Of a stretch of 64,000 nt of DNA, positions 35,476 through 44,651 are shown piece after piece (within the stretch, counting starts at the first letter, position 1; each line of letters starts with the position of its first letter). The notes under the pieces are model-generated. The model had not been told where the DNA came from and did no database searches. It saw nothing but the letters and a program-made list of their open reading frames with translations. The DNA lies in contig CAWJBD010000010.1 in the NCBI GenBank assembly GCA_963841045.1, forward strand, positions 62,001-126,000, read 5' to 3'. Made by a program: the position numbers and the translations under genes. The stretch comes from Aalborgiella sp963841045 (GTDB lineage: Bacteria > Pseudomonadota > Gammaproteobacteria > Burkholderiales > Burkholderiaceae_C).

Positions 35476-35958
35476 ATGGCAATCGAAGGTGTATTTGATA
35501 AAGGCTACATGACCACGAGTTATGACTCGGTGGTTAATTGGGCAAAAACGGGCTCTATTTGGCCAATGACATTTGGCTTGGCTTGTTGCGCGGTGGAAAT
35601 GATGCATGCTGCCATGCCACGCTACGACATCAGCCGTTTTGGTGCAGAGGTTTTCCGCGCCAGCCCACGACAATCTGATTTGATGATTGTGGCCGGAACT
35701 TTGTGCAACAAAATGGGCCCAGCCTTGCGCAAGGTTTACGACCAGATGAGCGAACCACGTTGGGTCATATCAATGGGTTCATGCGCCAATGGTGGTGGCT
35801 ATTACCACTACAGTTACTCGGTGGTGCGTGGTTGTGACCGTATCGTACCGGTTGATGTCTATGTGCCAGGTTGCCCGCCTACTGCTGAGGCATTGATTTA
35901 CGGCATTATTCAATTGCAGCAAAAGATTCGTCGCACCCAGACGATTGCTCGCGTTTAG
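35476..35958 (+). CDS. nuoB: NADH-quinone oxidoreductase subunit B
   Basis: This 160-residue peripheral-arm subunit holds the terminal [4Fe-4S] cluster N2. Ligands are in LACCAVEMMHA (two adjacent Cys), MGSCANGGGYYHYSYS and YVPGCPPTAEAL. It passes electrons to ubiquinone at the interface with NuoD. Intact. 14 bp before nuoC. Confidence 0.97.
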   Translation: MAIEGVFDKGYMTTSYDSVVNWAKTGSIWPMTFGLACCAVEMMHAAMPRYDISRFGAEVFRASPRQSDLMIVAGTLCNKMGPALRKVYDQMSEPRWVISMGSCANGGGYYHYSYSVVRGCDRIVPVDVYVPGCPPTAEALIYGIIQLQQKIRRTQTIARV

Positions 35959-35972
35959 GTACAGGACTTTAA

Positions 35973-36575
35973 ATGACGACTTTTGCTGTCAATCCAGAAA
36001 AACTCAAAGACACGTTGGTTCAGGTGCTGGGCGACAAGGTCAAGCACATTGATGTTGCTTTGGGTGAGATTAACTTGGTAGTTGATGCCGCAGATTATCT
36101 GGCGGCATCTTTGTTGTTACGCGATTCGCCCGTTTGCAAATTCGAGATGTTGCTGGATTTGTGCGGTGTTGATTATTCAGCTTATCAAGAAGGCCGTTAT
36201 GAAGGGCAACGCTACGCCGTTGTATTGCAATTGCTATCTGTTACCTTGAATCAGCGCTTGCGTTTAAAAGTATTTTTACCAGATGATGCGCCCAACATAT
36301 CTACTGTCACCGAGATTTGGAGTTCAGCCAATTGGTACGAGCGCGAAGCATTTGACATGTACGGCATCATCTTTGAAGGGCATCCCGATTTGCGTCGCAT
36401 TTTGACAGATTACGGTTTTGTGGGGCATCCTTTGCGCAAAGACTTTCCTACATCTGGTTATGTGGAAATGCATTATGACGAATCGCAAAAACGCGTTATC
36501 TACAAACCCGTCAGCATCGAGCCACGTGAAATAACGCCGCGCATTATTCGTGAAGAGAACTATGGCAGAAATTAA
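35973..36575 (+). CDS. nuoC: NADH-quinone oxidoreductase subunit C
   Basis: This 200-residue 30-kDa-type subunit has the signature YEREAFDMYGIIFEGHPDLRRI and GHPLRKDFPTSGY. It is a separate gene here, not fused to nuoD as in E. coli. The end overlaps the nuoD start by 14 bp, which suggests translational coupling. Confidence 0.96.
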   Translation: MTTFAVNPEKLKDTLVQVLGDKVKHIDVALGEINLVVDAADYLAASLLLRDSPVCKFEMLLDLCGVDYSAYQEGRYEGQRYAVVLQLLSVTLNQRLRLKVFLPDDAPNISTVTEIWSSANWYEREAFDMYGIIFEGHPDLRRILTDYGFVGHPLRKDFPTSGYVEMHYDESQKRVIYKPVSIEPREITPRIIREENYGRN

Positions 36576-37815
36576 AAACTACACACTTAATTTTGGCCCA
36601 CAACATCCGGCTGCGCACGGTGTGTTGCGATTGGTGCTGGAGCTTGATGGTGAGGTGATTCAACGCGCCGATCCGCACATTGGCTTGTTGCACCGTGCTA
36701 CTGAGAAGTTAGCCGAGAGCAAAACTTACATGCAAGCTTTGCCCTACATGGACAGGCTGGATTATGTGTCCATGATGTGCAATGAGCATGCATATTGTTT
36801 GGCAATAGAAAAAATGATGGGTATTGAAGTGCCCATCCGCGCTCAATACATCCGTGTGATGTTTTCGGAAATCACCCGTTTGATGAACCATTTGATGTGG
36901 TTGGGTGCACACGCTTTGGATTGCGGTGCCATGACCCCCATCATGTTTGCTTTCCGCGACCGCGAAGATTTGTTTGACATGTATGAAGCAGTCAGTGGTG
37001 CGCGCATGCATGCGGCTTATTTCCGTCCAGGTGGTGTGTATCGCGATTTGCCAGATACCATGCCGCAATACAAAGCCAGCAAGATTCGCAATGGCAAAGC
37101 AATTGAGCGCATGAACAGCAATCGCCAAGGCAGTTTGTTGGATTTCATTGAGGATTTCACCAAGCGTTTCACCCCCAGTTTGGCTGAATACCACAGCTTG
37201 CTCACTGAAAACCGTATTTGGAAGCAGCGCACAGTTGATATTGGTGTTGTCACCGGTGAGCGTGCCATGAATATTGGCTTTACGGGTCCAATGTTGCGTG
37301 GTTCTGGCGTGGCTTGGGACTTGCGCAAACAGCAGCCATATGAGGTTTACGACAAGCTAGATTTTGATATACCAGTAGGTAAAACCGGCGACTGCTACGA
37401 CCGCTATTTGGTGCGCATGGAAGAAATGAAGCAATCCAACAGTTTGATTCAGCAATGTGTCACTTGGTTACGCGCCAATCCAGGTCCAGTTATCACGGAT
37501 AACCACAAGGTTTCCTCACCCGCACGTGCGGACATGAAATCAGATATGGAAAGTTTGATTCACCACTTCAAATTGTTCACCGAAGGCTTTTGTGTGCCAG
37601 AAGGTGAAGCCTATGCGGCGGTAGAACATCCAAAAGGCGAATTTGGCATTTACATGGTGAGCGATGGCGCAAATAAACCCTATCGATTGAAAATTCGTGC
37701 ACCAGGTTTTGCGCACTTGGCCGCTTTAGACGAGGTAGGTAAGGGACACATGATTGCAGATGCTGTAGCGATTATTGGAACCATGGACATTGTGTTTGGG
37801 GAGATTGATCGATGA
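36562..37815 (+). CDS. nuoD: NADH-quinone oxidoreductase subunit D
   Basis: This 417-residue 49-kDa-type subunit is related to the large subunit of [NiFe] hydrogenases. FGPQHPAAHGVLR at the N-terminus and HIGLLHRATEKL line the quinone pocket, and the C-terminus ends IIGTMDIVFGEIDR. ATG 36562 is preferred over the in-frame GTG at 36550. Overlaps nuoC upstream and nuoE downstream (ATGA). Confidence 0.97.
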   Translation: MAEIKNYTLNFGPQHPAAHGVLRLVLELDGEVIQRADPHIGLLHRATEKLAESKTYMQALPYMDRLDYVSMMCNEHAYCLAIEKMMGIEVPIRAQYIRVMFSEITRLMNHLMWLGAHALDCGAMTPIMFAFRDREDLFDMYEAVSGARMHAAYFRPGGVYRDLPDTMPQYKASKIRNGKAIERMNSNRQGSLLDFIEDFTKRFTPSLAEYHSLLTENRIWKQRTVDIGVVTGERAMNIGFTGPMLRGSGVAWDLRKQQPYEVYDKLDFDIPVGKTGDCYDRYLVRMEEMKQSNSLIQQCVTWLRANPGPVITDNHKVSSPARADMKSDMESLIHHFKLFTEGFCVPEGEAYAAVEHPKGEFGIYMVSDGANKPYRLKIRAPGFAHLAALDEVGKGHMIADAVAIIGTMDIVFGEIDR

Positions 37816-38369
37816 GTGTGAATCCCCAGATGAGTCTTAGCGAGTCAACAACTGCGCGCTTCGCAAAAGAAGTCGCTAAATACCCTGCTGATCAAAAACA
37901 ATCGGCCGTCATGGCTTGCTTGGCCATTGTGCAGCAAGAGCAAGGTTTTGTGAGCGCTGACAGCGAGCGCCAAGTTGCCGAGTACTTGGGCATGCCGGCC
38001 ATGGCAGTGCATGAGGTGACCACCTTTTACAACATGTACAACCAACAACCCTGTGGCAAATTCAAGTTGAATGTATGCACCAATTTGCCTTGCCAATTGC
38101 GTGGTGGTGGCAAAGCATTACAAGATCTTGAAACGAAATTGGGCATCAAAATGGGACAAACCACAGCGGATGGTTTGTTTACCTTGCAACAAAGTGAATG
38201 TTTGGGCGCATGTGCTGATTCACCTGTGCTTTTGGTGAATGACCGTGACATGTGCAGTTTCATGTCGACTGAACGTTTGGTCGCGCTGGTCGATGGCTTG
38301 CGTGAAAGTGCAGGCGCCAGTGTCAGTGCATCTTCCGCTTCTGCAACTCCTCAGAAGGAGCAAGCATGA
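37812..38369 (+). CDS. nuoE: NADH-quinone oxidoreductase subunit E
   Basis: This 185-residue thioredoxin-like subunit carries the [2Fe-2S] cluster N1a. Ligands are in NVCTNLPCQLRGG and SECLGACADSP. A low-complexity Ser/Ala tail (ASVSASSASATPQKEQA) ends the protein and varies among species. Start overlaps the nuoD stop, and the stop overlaps the nuoF start. Confidence 0.96.
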   Translation: MSVNPQMSLSESTTARFAKEVAKYPADQKQSAVMACLAIVQQEQGFVSADSERQVAEYLGMPAMAVHEVTTFYNMYNQQPCGKFKLNVCTNLPCQLRGGGKALQDLETKLGIKMGQTTADGLFTLQQSECLGACADSPVLLVNDRDMCSFMSTERLVALVDGLRESAGASVSASSASATPQKEQA

Positions 38370-39733
38370 ACACTGCAGTAAATCAAGTTTTAGCCAAGTT
38401 TGCCGCGACAGGTGAGGAGACATCATTCCACGGGCGTCATATCGAGCCGCAAATCATGGTGGGATTGGATGGCAGCAATTGGCGTTTAAAAGACTATGTG
38501 GCGCGTGGTGGTTACCAAGCGCTCAGAAAAGTTTTGGGCAAATCACAAGAGGCGGGTGCTGAAGCGATGACGCAAGACCAAGTGATTGCGACTGTGAAAG
38601 AGTCCGGTTTGCGTGGCCGCGGTGGCGCGGGTTTCCCAACTGGCTTGAAGTGGAGCTTCATGCCACGCACGTTTCCTGGTCAAAAATATCTTGTGTGCAA
38701 TTCGGACGAAGGTGAGCCAGGTACATGCAAAGACCGCGACATCATGCAGTTCAATCCGCACATCGTGATTGAAGGCATGATCATTGCCGCTTATGCCATG
38801 GGCATCAAGGTTGGCTACAACTACATTCATGGCGAGATTTTTGCGACATATGAACGTTTTGAAGAAGCACTCGAAGAAGCTCGTGCAGCAGGTTATCTGG
38901 GCGACAACATCTTAGGTAGCGACTACAGTTTCCAGTTGCATGCAGCCCATGGTTTTGGCGCATACATTTGCGGTGAAGAAACCGCATTGCTGGAATCGTT
39001 GGAAGGTAAAAAAGGTCAGCCACGTTTCAAACCACCTTTCCCTGCAAGCTTTGGTCTGTATGGCAAGCCCACCACAATTAACAACACAGAAACATTTGCG
39101 GCTGTACCTTGGATCATTCGCAATGGTGGCGCGGCTTATCTGGCTTGCGGCAAACCAAATAATGGCGGAACAAAAATATTTTCAGTCAGTGGCGACGTTG
39201 AAAAGCCTGGTAATTACGAAATTCCATTGGGCACGCCATTCTCTAAATTATTGGAACTCGCTGGTGGCGTGCGCAAAGGGCGTCAGCTTAAAGCAGTGAT
39301 ACCTGGCGGCTCATCTTCACCTGTTTTACCTGCTTCCATCATCATGGATTGCACCATGGACTATGACTCGATTGCCAAAGCCGGTTCCATGTTGGGATCT
39401 GGCGCGGTGATTGTTTTGGACGATAGCCGTTGCATGGTGAAAAGTTTGCAACGTTTGAGCTACTTTTATATGCACGAATCCTGCGGCCAGTGCACGCCGT
39501 GCCGTGAGGGTACAGGTTGGTTGTCGCGCATGGTGGATCGCATAGAAAACGGACAGGGCAAACTCAGTGACATCGATTTGTTGAATTCTGTTTCTGACGA
39601 TATTCAAGGTCGCACCATTTGCGCTTTGGGTGATGCAGCAGCCATGCCGGTGCGCGCCATGATCAAGCATTTCAGAGATGAATTTGTACATCACATTGAA
39701 CATAAAAAATGCGTGGTCAATTCCTATGTTTAA
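38366..39733 (+). CDS. nuoF: NADH-quinone oxidoreductase subunit F
   Basis: This 455-residue NADH-binding subunit has FMN loop GLRGRGGAGFPTGLKW, NADH-binding CGEETALLESLEGKKG, and the [4Fe-4S] N3 ligands in ESCGQCTPCREG with a fourth Cys in GRTICALGDAAA. It is the site where NADH reduces FMN. Intact. Confidence 0.97.
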   Translation: MNTAVNQVLAKFAATGEETSFHGRHIEPQIMVGLDGSNWRLKDYVARGGYQALRKVLGKSQEAGAEAMTQDQVIATVKESGLRGRGGAGFPTGLKWSFMPRTFPGQKYLVCNSDEGEPGTCKDRDIMQFNPHIVIEGMIIAAYAMGIKVGYNYIHGEIFATYERFEEALEEARAAGYLGDNILGSDYSFQLHAAHGFGAYICGEETALLESLEGKKGQPRFKPPFPASFGLYGKPTTINNTETFAAVPWIIRNGGAAYLACGKPNNGGTKIFSVSGDVEKPGNYEIPLGTPFSKLLELAGGVRKGRQLKAVIPGGSSSPVLPASIIMDCTMDYDSIAKAGSMLGSGAVIVLDDSRCMVKSLQRLSYFYMHESCGQCTPCREGTGWLSRMVDRIENGQGKLSDIDLLNSVSDDIQGRTICALGDAAAMPVRAMIKHFRDEFVHHIEHKKCVVNSYV

Positions 39734-39793
39734 CCGCTACGTATAACCGTCACAAGCGAACGAAGCCAAAATATTTATTCAAGCGTAAACAAA

Positions 39794-41993
39794 ATGATCG
39801 AAATTGAACTTGACGGCAAAAAAGTGCAAGCTACTGAAGGCAGCATGATCATGCACGCGGCTGAGCAAGCGGGGACCTACATCCCCCATTTTTGCTATCA
39901 CAAGAAATTGAGCATTGCCGCCAGTTGCCGCATGTGCTTGGTGGATGTCGAGAAAATGCCAAAGCCCATGCCGGCGTGCGCGACACCGGTTGCGCAAGGC
40001 ATGATTGTTCGCACCAAGTCTGACAAAGCCATCAAAGCACAAAAATCGGTGATGGAGTTTTTGCTCATCAACCATCCACTTGATTGCCCCATCTGCGATC
40101 AAGGTGGCGAATGCCAATTGCAAGATTTGGCTGTGGGTTATGGTGGCACCAAGTCTCGTTACGAAGAAGAAAAACGCGTCGTTGCACACAAAGATGTGGG
40201 TCCACTCATCAGCATGGAAGAGATGAGTCGTTGCATTCATTGCACACGTTGTGTTCGTTTTGGACAAGAAATTGCCGGTGTGATGGAATTGGGCATGTCG
40301 CATCGCGGTGAACATGCAGAGATTGAAACATTTTTGGGTCAAACAATTGATTCAGAACTGTCAGGCAACATGATTGACATTTGCCCTGTCGGAGCGCTAA
40401 CCAGCAAACCTTTCCGCTACAGCGCACGCACATGGGAATTGAGCCGTCGTAAATCTATCAGTCCGCACGATTCGACCGGTGCGAACTTGATCGTTCAGGT
40501 TAAAAACAACAAAGTCATGCGCGTAGTGCCTTTAGAGAATGAAGACGTCAATGAATGTTGGATTGCTGACCGCGACCGTTTTTCATATGAAGCATTGAAC
40601 AGCGATGAGCGTTTAACAACACCTATGCTAAAGCAAGGTGGAATTTGGAAAGAAGTGGATTGGCAAACCGCATTGGAATATGTCGCCAATGGCTTGAAAC
40701 AAATCAAAGCCGATCATGGCGCAGCCAGCTTGGGCGCCTTGCTTAGCCCACACTCCACAGTTGAAGAATTGCACTTGGCCACATCTTTGATGCGTGGTTT
40801 AGGCAGTGATAACCTTGATCACCGTTTGCGTCATGCCGAATTTCCAGCTTTCAATGGTGTGCGTTGGTTGGGTTGCAGCATTGCATCTTTATCCAACCTT
40901 GATCGCGCATTGATCATTGGATCAAATATCCGTAAGGACCACCCCTTGTTTGCGCAGCGGATCAGGCAAGCGATTCGCAAAGGCGCTGTTGTGCATACCA
41001 TTGCTGACGCCAATAATGCTATACATAATATAGCACCTCAGGCAATAAATACGCCGGCTACAGCCATATTTGATACATATAATGCATGGCCAACTATATT
41101 GGCTGAAATAGCGTCTGCCATCGCCACAGAGCTGAATAAATCTGCACCCATAGCGACGACTACTGTTTCGAATGAAGCGAAAGTGATTGCAGCATCACTG
41201 TTAAGTGGTGAACGCAAAGCCATTTTGTTGGGTAACGCGGCCGCACACCATTCCAATGCGTCTGGCATATTGTCACTTGCCAATTGGATTGGGCAGCAAA
41301 CCAACGCCAGTGTTGGATACCTGACTGAAGCTGCCAACACAGTCGGTGCGCAGTGGGTTGGTGCACAGCCTATTGAAAAATGGTTTGTCAGCTGGCCAAA
41401 TGTTGTCAAACGGCAAGACAGGATTAAAAGCAGTATTGCTCTTGAACAATGAGCCGGAGTTTGATTCGGCGGCTGGTAAACATGCTAAAGATGCTTTGTT
41501 GCAAGCGCAAATGGTGGTGAGCTTGAATCCATTTAAAGCCAATATGGATGTTTGTGATGTGATGCTGCCTATCGCGCCATTCACAGAGACTTCAGGTAGT
41601 TTTGTGAATGCCGAAGGTCGCTTGCAAAGTTTCCATGCAGTCGTTAAACCATTGGGTGAAACACGACCAGCTTGGAAAGTGTTACGTGTATTGGCAAATA
41701 TGTTGAATGTGCCAGCCAATGTGTCAGGAATGGATTTTGAAAGTTCGGCAGATGTTTTGAAACAATTGCAAGGACAGCATGCTGATATACAAACAGCTGT
41801 GACCAGCAGTTTGAACAATTTGACCGACGCGAAAATTGATTTATCGAGCAGCAATGTCGCACCTGCCGCACCTGTAACTGCCAGTATTTACCAGTTAGAC
41901 GGTATCGTCAGACGTGCGCCGGCATTGCAAGCTACTGCAGATGCAAAAATTCAAACCACACAAATGGCGAAAGAACAAGAGGTGAGCGCATGA
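39794..41993 (+). CDS. nuoG: NADH-quinone oxidoreductase subunit G (one frameshift, carries a repeat copy)
   Basis: The N-terminal [2Fe-2S] ferredoxin domain and further iron-sulfur sites are present: CPICDQGGECQLQD, CIHCTRCVRFGQEIAG and ICPVGALTSKPFRYSARTWE. A molybdopterin-oxidoreductase-like body follows. An extra A in the A5 run at 41376-41380 breaks the frame. With four A the text reads GAQPIENGLSAGQMLSNG and runs on to the end at 41993. Corrected length is 732 residues. Residues about 408-427 are encoded by repeat copy B. Confidence 0.93.
41018..41074 (+). repeat. Dispersed palindromic repeat, copy B, inside nuoG
   Basis: TGCTATACATAATATAGCAC, then CTCAGGCAATAAATACGCC, GGCTACAGCC and ATATTTGAT. 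It matches copy A at 50 of 58 positions, with the 25 bases GGCAATAAATACGCC plus GGCTACAGCC identical. It is translated as AIHNIAPQAINTPATAIFD between VVHTIADANN and TYNAWPTILAEIA. Confidence 0.85.
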
Positions 41994-43065
41994 TAGATGC
42001 CATCTACAACTCAGGATTGGGCATGGTCAATGCGACTTGGTGGTCTGGCATGGCATGGCCAGTGGTGTGGAACCTCATCAAGATCATTGTGGTCGTGTTG
42101 CCACTGTTTGCTTTAGTCGCCTACCTCACTTTGTGGGAACGCAAACTGATTGGTTGGATTCAAATTCGCGTAGGTCCCAACCGTGTAGGCCCTTTGGGTT
42201 TGTTGCAACCGATAGCCGATGCGCTGAAATTGTTGACCAAAGAAATTTTGGTACCAACCGCAGCCAGCAAAGGTTTGTTTTTACTGGGACCTATCTTGAC
42301 CATCATGCCGGCGTTGGCAGCATGGGTGGTGATTCCCTTTGGCCCTGAAGTTGCCCTGTCAAACATCAATGCCGGTTTGTTGTTTGTGATGGCAATTACA
42401 TCCATGGAAGTTTATGGCGTGATCATTGCTGGGTGGGCTTCAAATTCCAAATACGCGTTTTTAGGTGCGCTGCGCGCATCAGCACAAATGGTGAGTTATG
42501 AAATCGCCATGGGCTTTTGCTTAGTGGTTGTGTTGATGGTTTCTGCCAGTTTGAATTTGACAGACATTGTCACAGGGCAGGGAAAAGGTCAGTTCGCCAG
42601 CATGGGTTTGAATTTTTTATCTTGGAACTGGTTGCCACTGCTTCCTATCTTTTTGGTTTACTTTATTTCTGGTCTGGCAGAAACCAATCGCCATCCATTT
42701 GACGTGGTTGAAGGCGAATCAGAAATCGTAGCTGGACACATGGTTGAATACTCTGGTATGTCGTATGCCATGTTCTACTTGGCTGAATATGCCAACATGT
42801 GGTTGGTGTCGATTTTGGCTGTCATCATGTTTTTGGGTGGATGGCTGTCACCCATTGCGGCTTTGGATTGGATCCCTGGTTGGATTTGGCTGGGTATCAA
42901 AACTTTTGCTGTGGTTACTTGTTTATTTGGGTGCGTGCAACATTTCCGCGCTATCGCTACGACCAAATTATGCGTTTAGGTTGGAAGATATTTATTCCAG
43001 TCACTTTGGTTTGGTTGTTGGTGGTCGGTGCATGGATGCAGACCTCTTGGAATATTTGGAAGTAA
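41990..43065 (+). CDS. nuoH: NADH-quinone oxidoreductase subunit H (one frameshift)
   Basis: This is a multi-helix membrane subunit at the quinone site: ERKLIGWIQIRVGPNRVGPLG, PIADALKLLTKE and GLAETNRHPFDVVEGESE. A missing base near 42920 changes frame. The other frame restores FIWVRATFPRYRYDQIMRLG and ends at 43065. Corrected length is 358 residues, normal for the family. It overlaps nuoG by four bases. Confidence 0.93.
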
Positions 43066-43077
43066 GGTGTGATATCA

Positions 43078-43614
43078 ATGAATACTACCCATACCGCCAT
43101 GGTTCAAAACAAATCTAAAACATCTGCATTTTCGTTGAAAGAGTTTTTGTCGAGTTTCATGCTCGTTGAACTTTTCAAGGGCATGGTCTTGACTGGCAAA
43201 TTCATGTTCAGACCCAAAGTCACGGTGCAGTTTCCGGAAGAGAAAACACCCTTAAGCCCACGTTTCCGTGGCTTGCATGCTTTACGTCGCTATGAAAACG
43301 GTGAAGAGCGTTGTATCGCTTGCAAGTTGTGCGAAGCAGTGTGCCCAGCCATGGCCATTACCATCGAATCGACCACCAGAGATGACGGAAGCCGCCGTAC
43401 CAGTCGCTATGACATCGATTTGACCAAGTGCATTTTTTGTGGCTTTTGTGAAGAGAGTTGCCCTGTTGATTCCATCGTGGAAACGCATATTTTGGAATAC
43501 CACGGCGAAAAGCGTGGCGATTTGTACTTCACCAAAGACATGCTTTTGGCTGTTGGTGATCGATATGAGTCGGAAATCGCAGCAAACCGCAGTGCGGATG
43601 CCAAGTACCGTTAA
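43078..43614 (+). CDS. nuoI: NADH-quinone oxidoreductase subunit I
   Basis: This ferredoxin-like subunit has two [4Fe-4S] clusters (N6a, N6b): CIACKLCEAVCP and CIFCGFCEESCP, after the conserved FRGLHALRRYENGEERC. About 178 residues from ATG 43078. ATG 43111 is an alternative start that would give the usual shorter N-terminus. A GTG-type start at 43069 is possible but not needed. Confidence 0.95.
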   Translation: MNTTHTAMVQNKSKTSAFSLKEFLSSFMLVELFKGMVLTGKFMFRPKVTVQFPEEKTPLSPRFRGLHALRRYENGEERCIACKLCEAVCPAMAITIESTTRDDGSRRTSRYDIDLTKCIFCGFCEESCPVDSIVETHILEYHGEKRGDLYFTKDMLLAVGDRYESEIAANRSADAKYR

Positions 43615-43653
43615 GTCAAAGTGCCGATAAGAACTATTTGAGAAAAATTATTC

Positions 43654-44322
43654 ATGGACGTTAAATCAGGACTTTTTTACTTATTTTCAGCACTCATGCT
43701 GTTCGCGGCATTTCGAGTAATCACAGCCAGAAATCCTGTGCACGCTGCATTGTTTTTGGTGTTTGCCTTCTTTCAAGCTGCTGGTGTTTGGATCTTGCTG
43801 AAAGCTGAGTTTTTAGGTATCGCTTTGGTGTTGGTGTACGTCGGTGCGGTGATGGTTTTGTTCTTGTTTGTAGTGATGATGCTGGATATCAATCTCGATA
43901 CCATCAGACAAGGATTTTGGAAACATTTCCCATTGGCAGCAGGTTTTGGTGCCATCATCATTTTGCAAATGTCCGCTGTTTTGATGGGCGGTTTTCACAT
44001 CAGTGAGGAAGTAAAAAATTCCAATACGACACAAGCTGTGGGTGCGGTCGTGCAATCAAATAACACCAAGGATTTGGGCGTGTTGCTGTACACCAAATAC
44101 CTTTATCCACTTGAAATTGCAGCGGCCATATTATTGGTTGCCATTATTGCTGCCATAGCTTTGACATTGCGCCAACGAAAAGACAGCAAACACACCGACC
44201 CAGGTGATCAGGTGCGTATCAAATCGCGTGATCGCATGGAGGTCATCAAAATGACAGCAACCCAACCGTTTGTTGTCGAAACGCCGGTTGCAGCGGTGGT
44301 CAGTGAGGAGAAAAAAGCATGA
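43654..44322 (+). CDS. nuoJ: NADH-quinone oxidoreductase subunit J
   Basis: This 222-residue five-helix membrane subunit starts FYLFSALMLFAAFRVITARNPVHAALFL and has the bulged-helix region GIALVLVYVGAVMVLFLFVVMML. A hydrophilic C-terminal tail of about 50 residues is usual in Betaproteobacteria. Its stop overlaps the nuoK start. Confidence 0.95.
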   Translation: MDVKSGLFYLFSALMLFAAFRVITARNPVHAALFLVFAFFQAAGVWILLKAEFLGIALVLVYVGAVMVLFLFVVMMLDINLDTIRQGFWKHFPLAAGFGAIIILQMSAVLMGGFHISEEVKNSNTTQAVGAVVQSNNTKDLGVLLYTKYLYPLEIAAAILLVAIIAAIALTLRQRKDSKHTDPGDQVRIKSRDRMEVIKMTATQPFVVETPVAAVVSEEKKA

Positions 44323-44627
44323 CAGTTACCTTGTCTCATTATTTGGTCTTAGGTGCCATGCTGTTTGCGTTGTCCATCATTGGAATATTTTTGAATCGCA
44401 AAAATATCATTGTGCTGTTGATGGCGATTGAACTGATGTTACTGGCAGTTAATACAAATTTTGTTGCCTTTTCTCATTATTTGGGCGACATGCATGGGCA
44501 AATATTCGTCTTTTTTATCTTGACGGTCGCTGCAGCTGAATCGGCAATTGGACTGGCGATATTGGTTTTATTGTTCCGTAACAAATCAAACATCAATGTT
44601 GATGAGCTGGATACGCTCAAAGGCTAA
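44319..44627 (+). CDS. nuoK: NADH-quinone oxidoreductase subunit K
   Basis: This 102-residue three-helix subunit has the conserved membrane Glu in LLMAIELMLLAVN and the second Glu in VAAAESAIGLAILV, both part of proton pumping. Ends DELDTLKG. Intact. Confidence 0.96.
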   Translation: MTVTLSHYLVLGAMLFALSIIGIFLNRKNIIVLLMAIELMLLAVNTNFVAFSHYLGDMHGQIFVFFILTVAAAESAIGLAILVLLFRNKSNINVDELDTLKG

Positions 44628-44651
44628 TGAACTAAAAACGAGATTACAACG

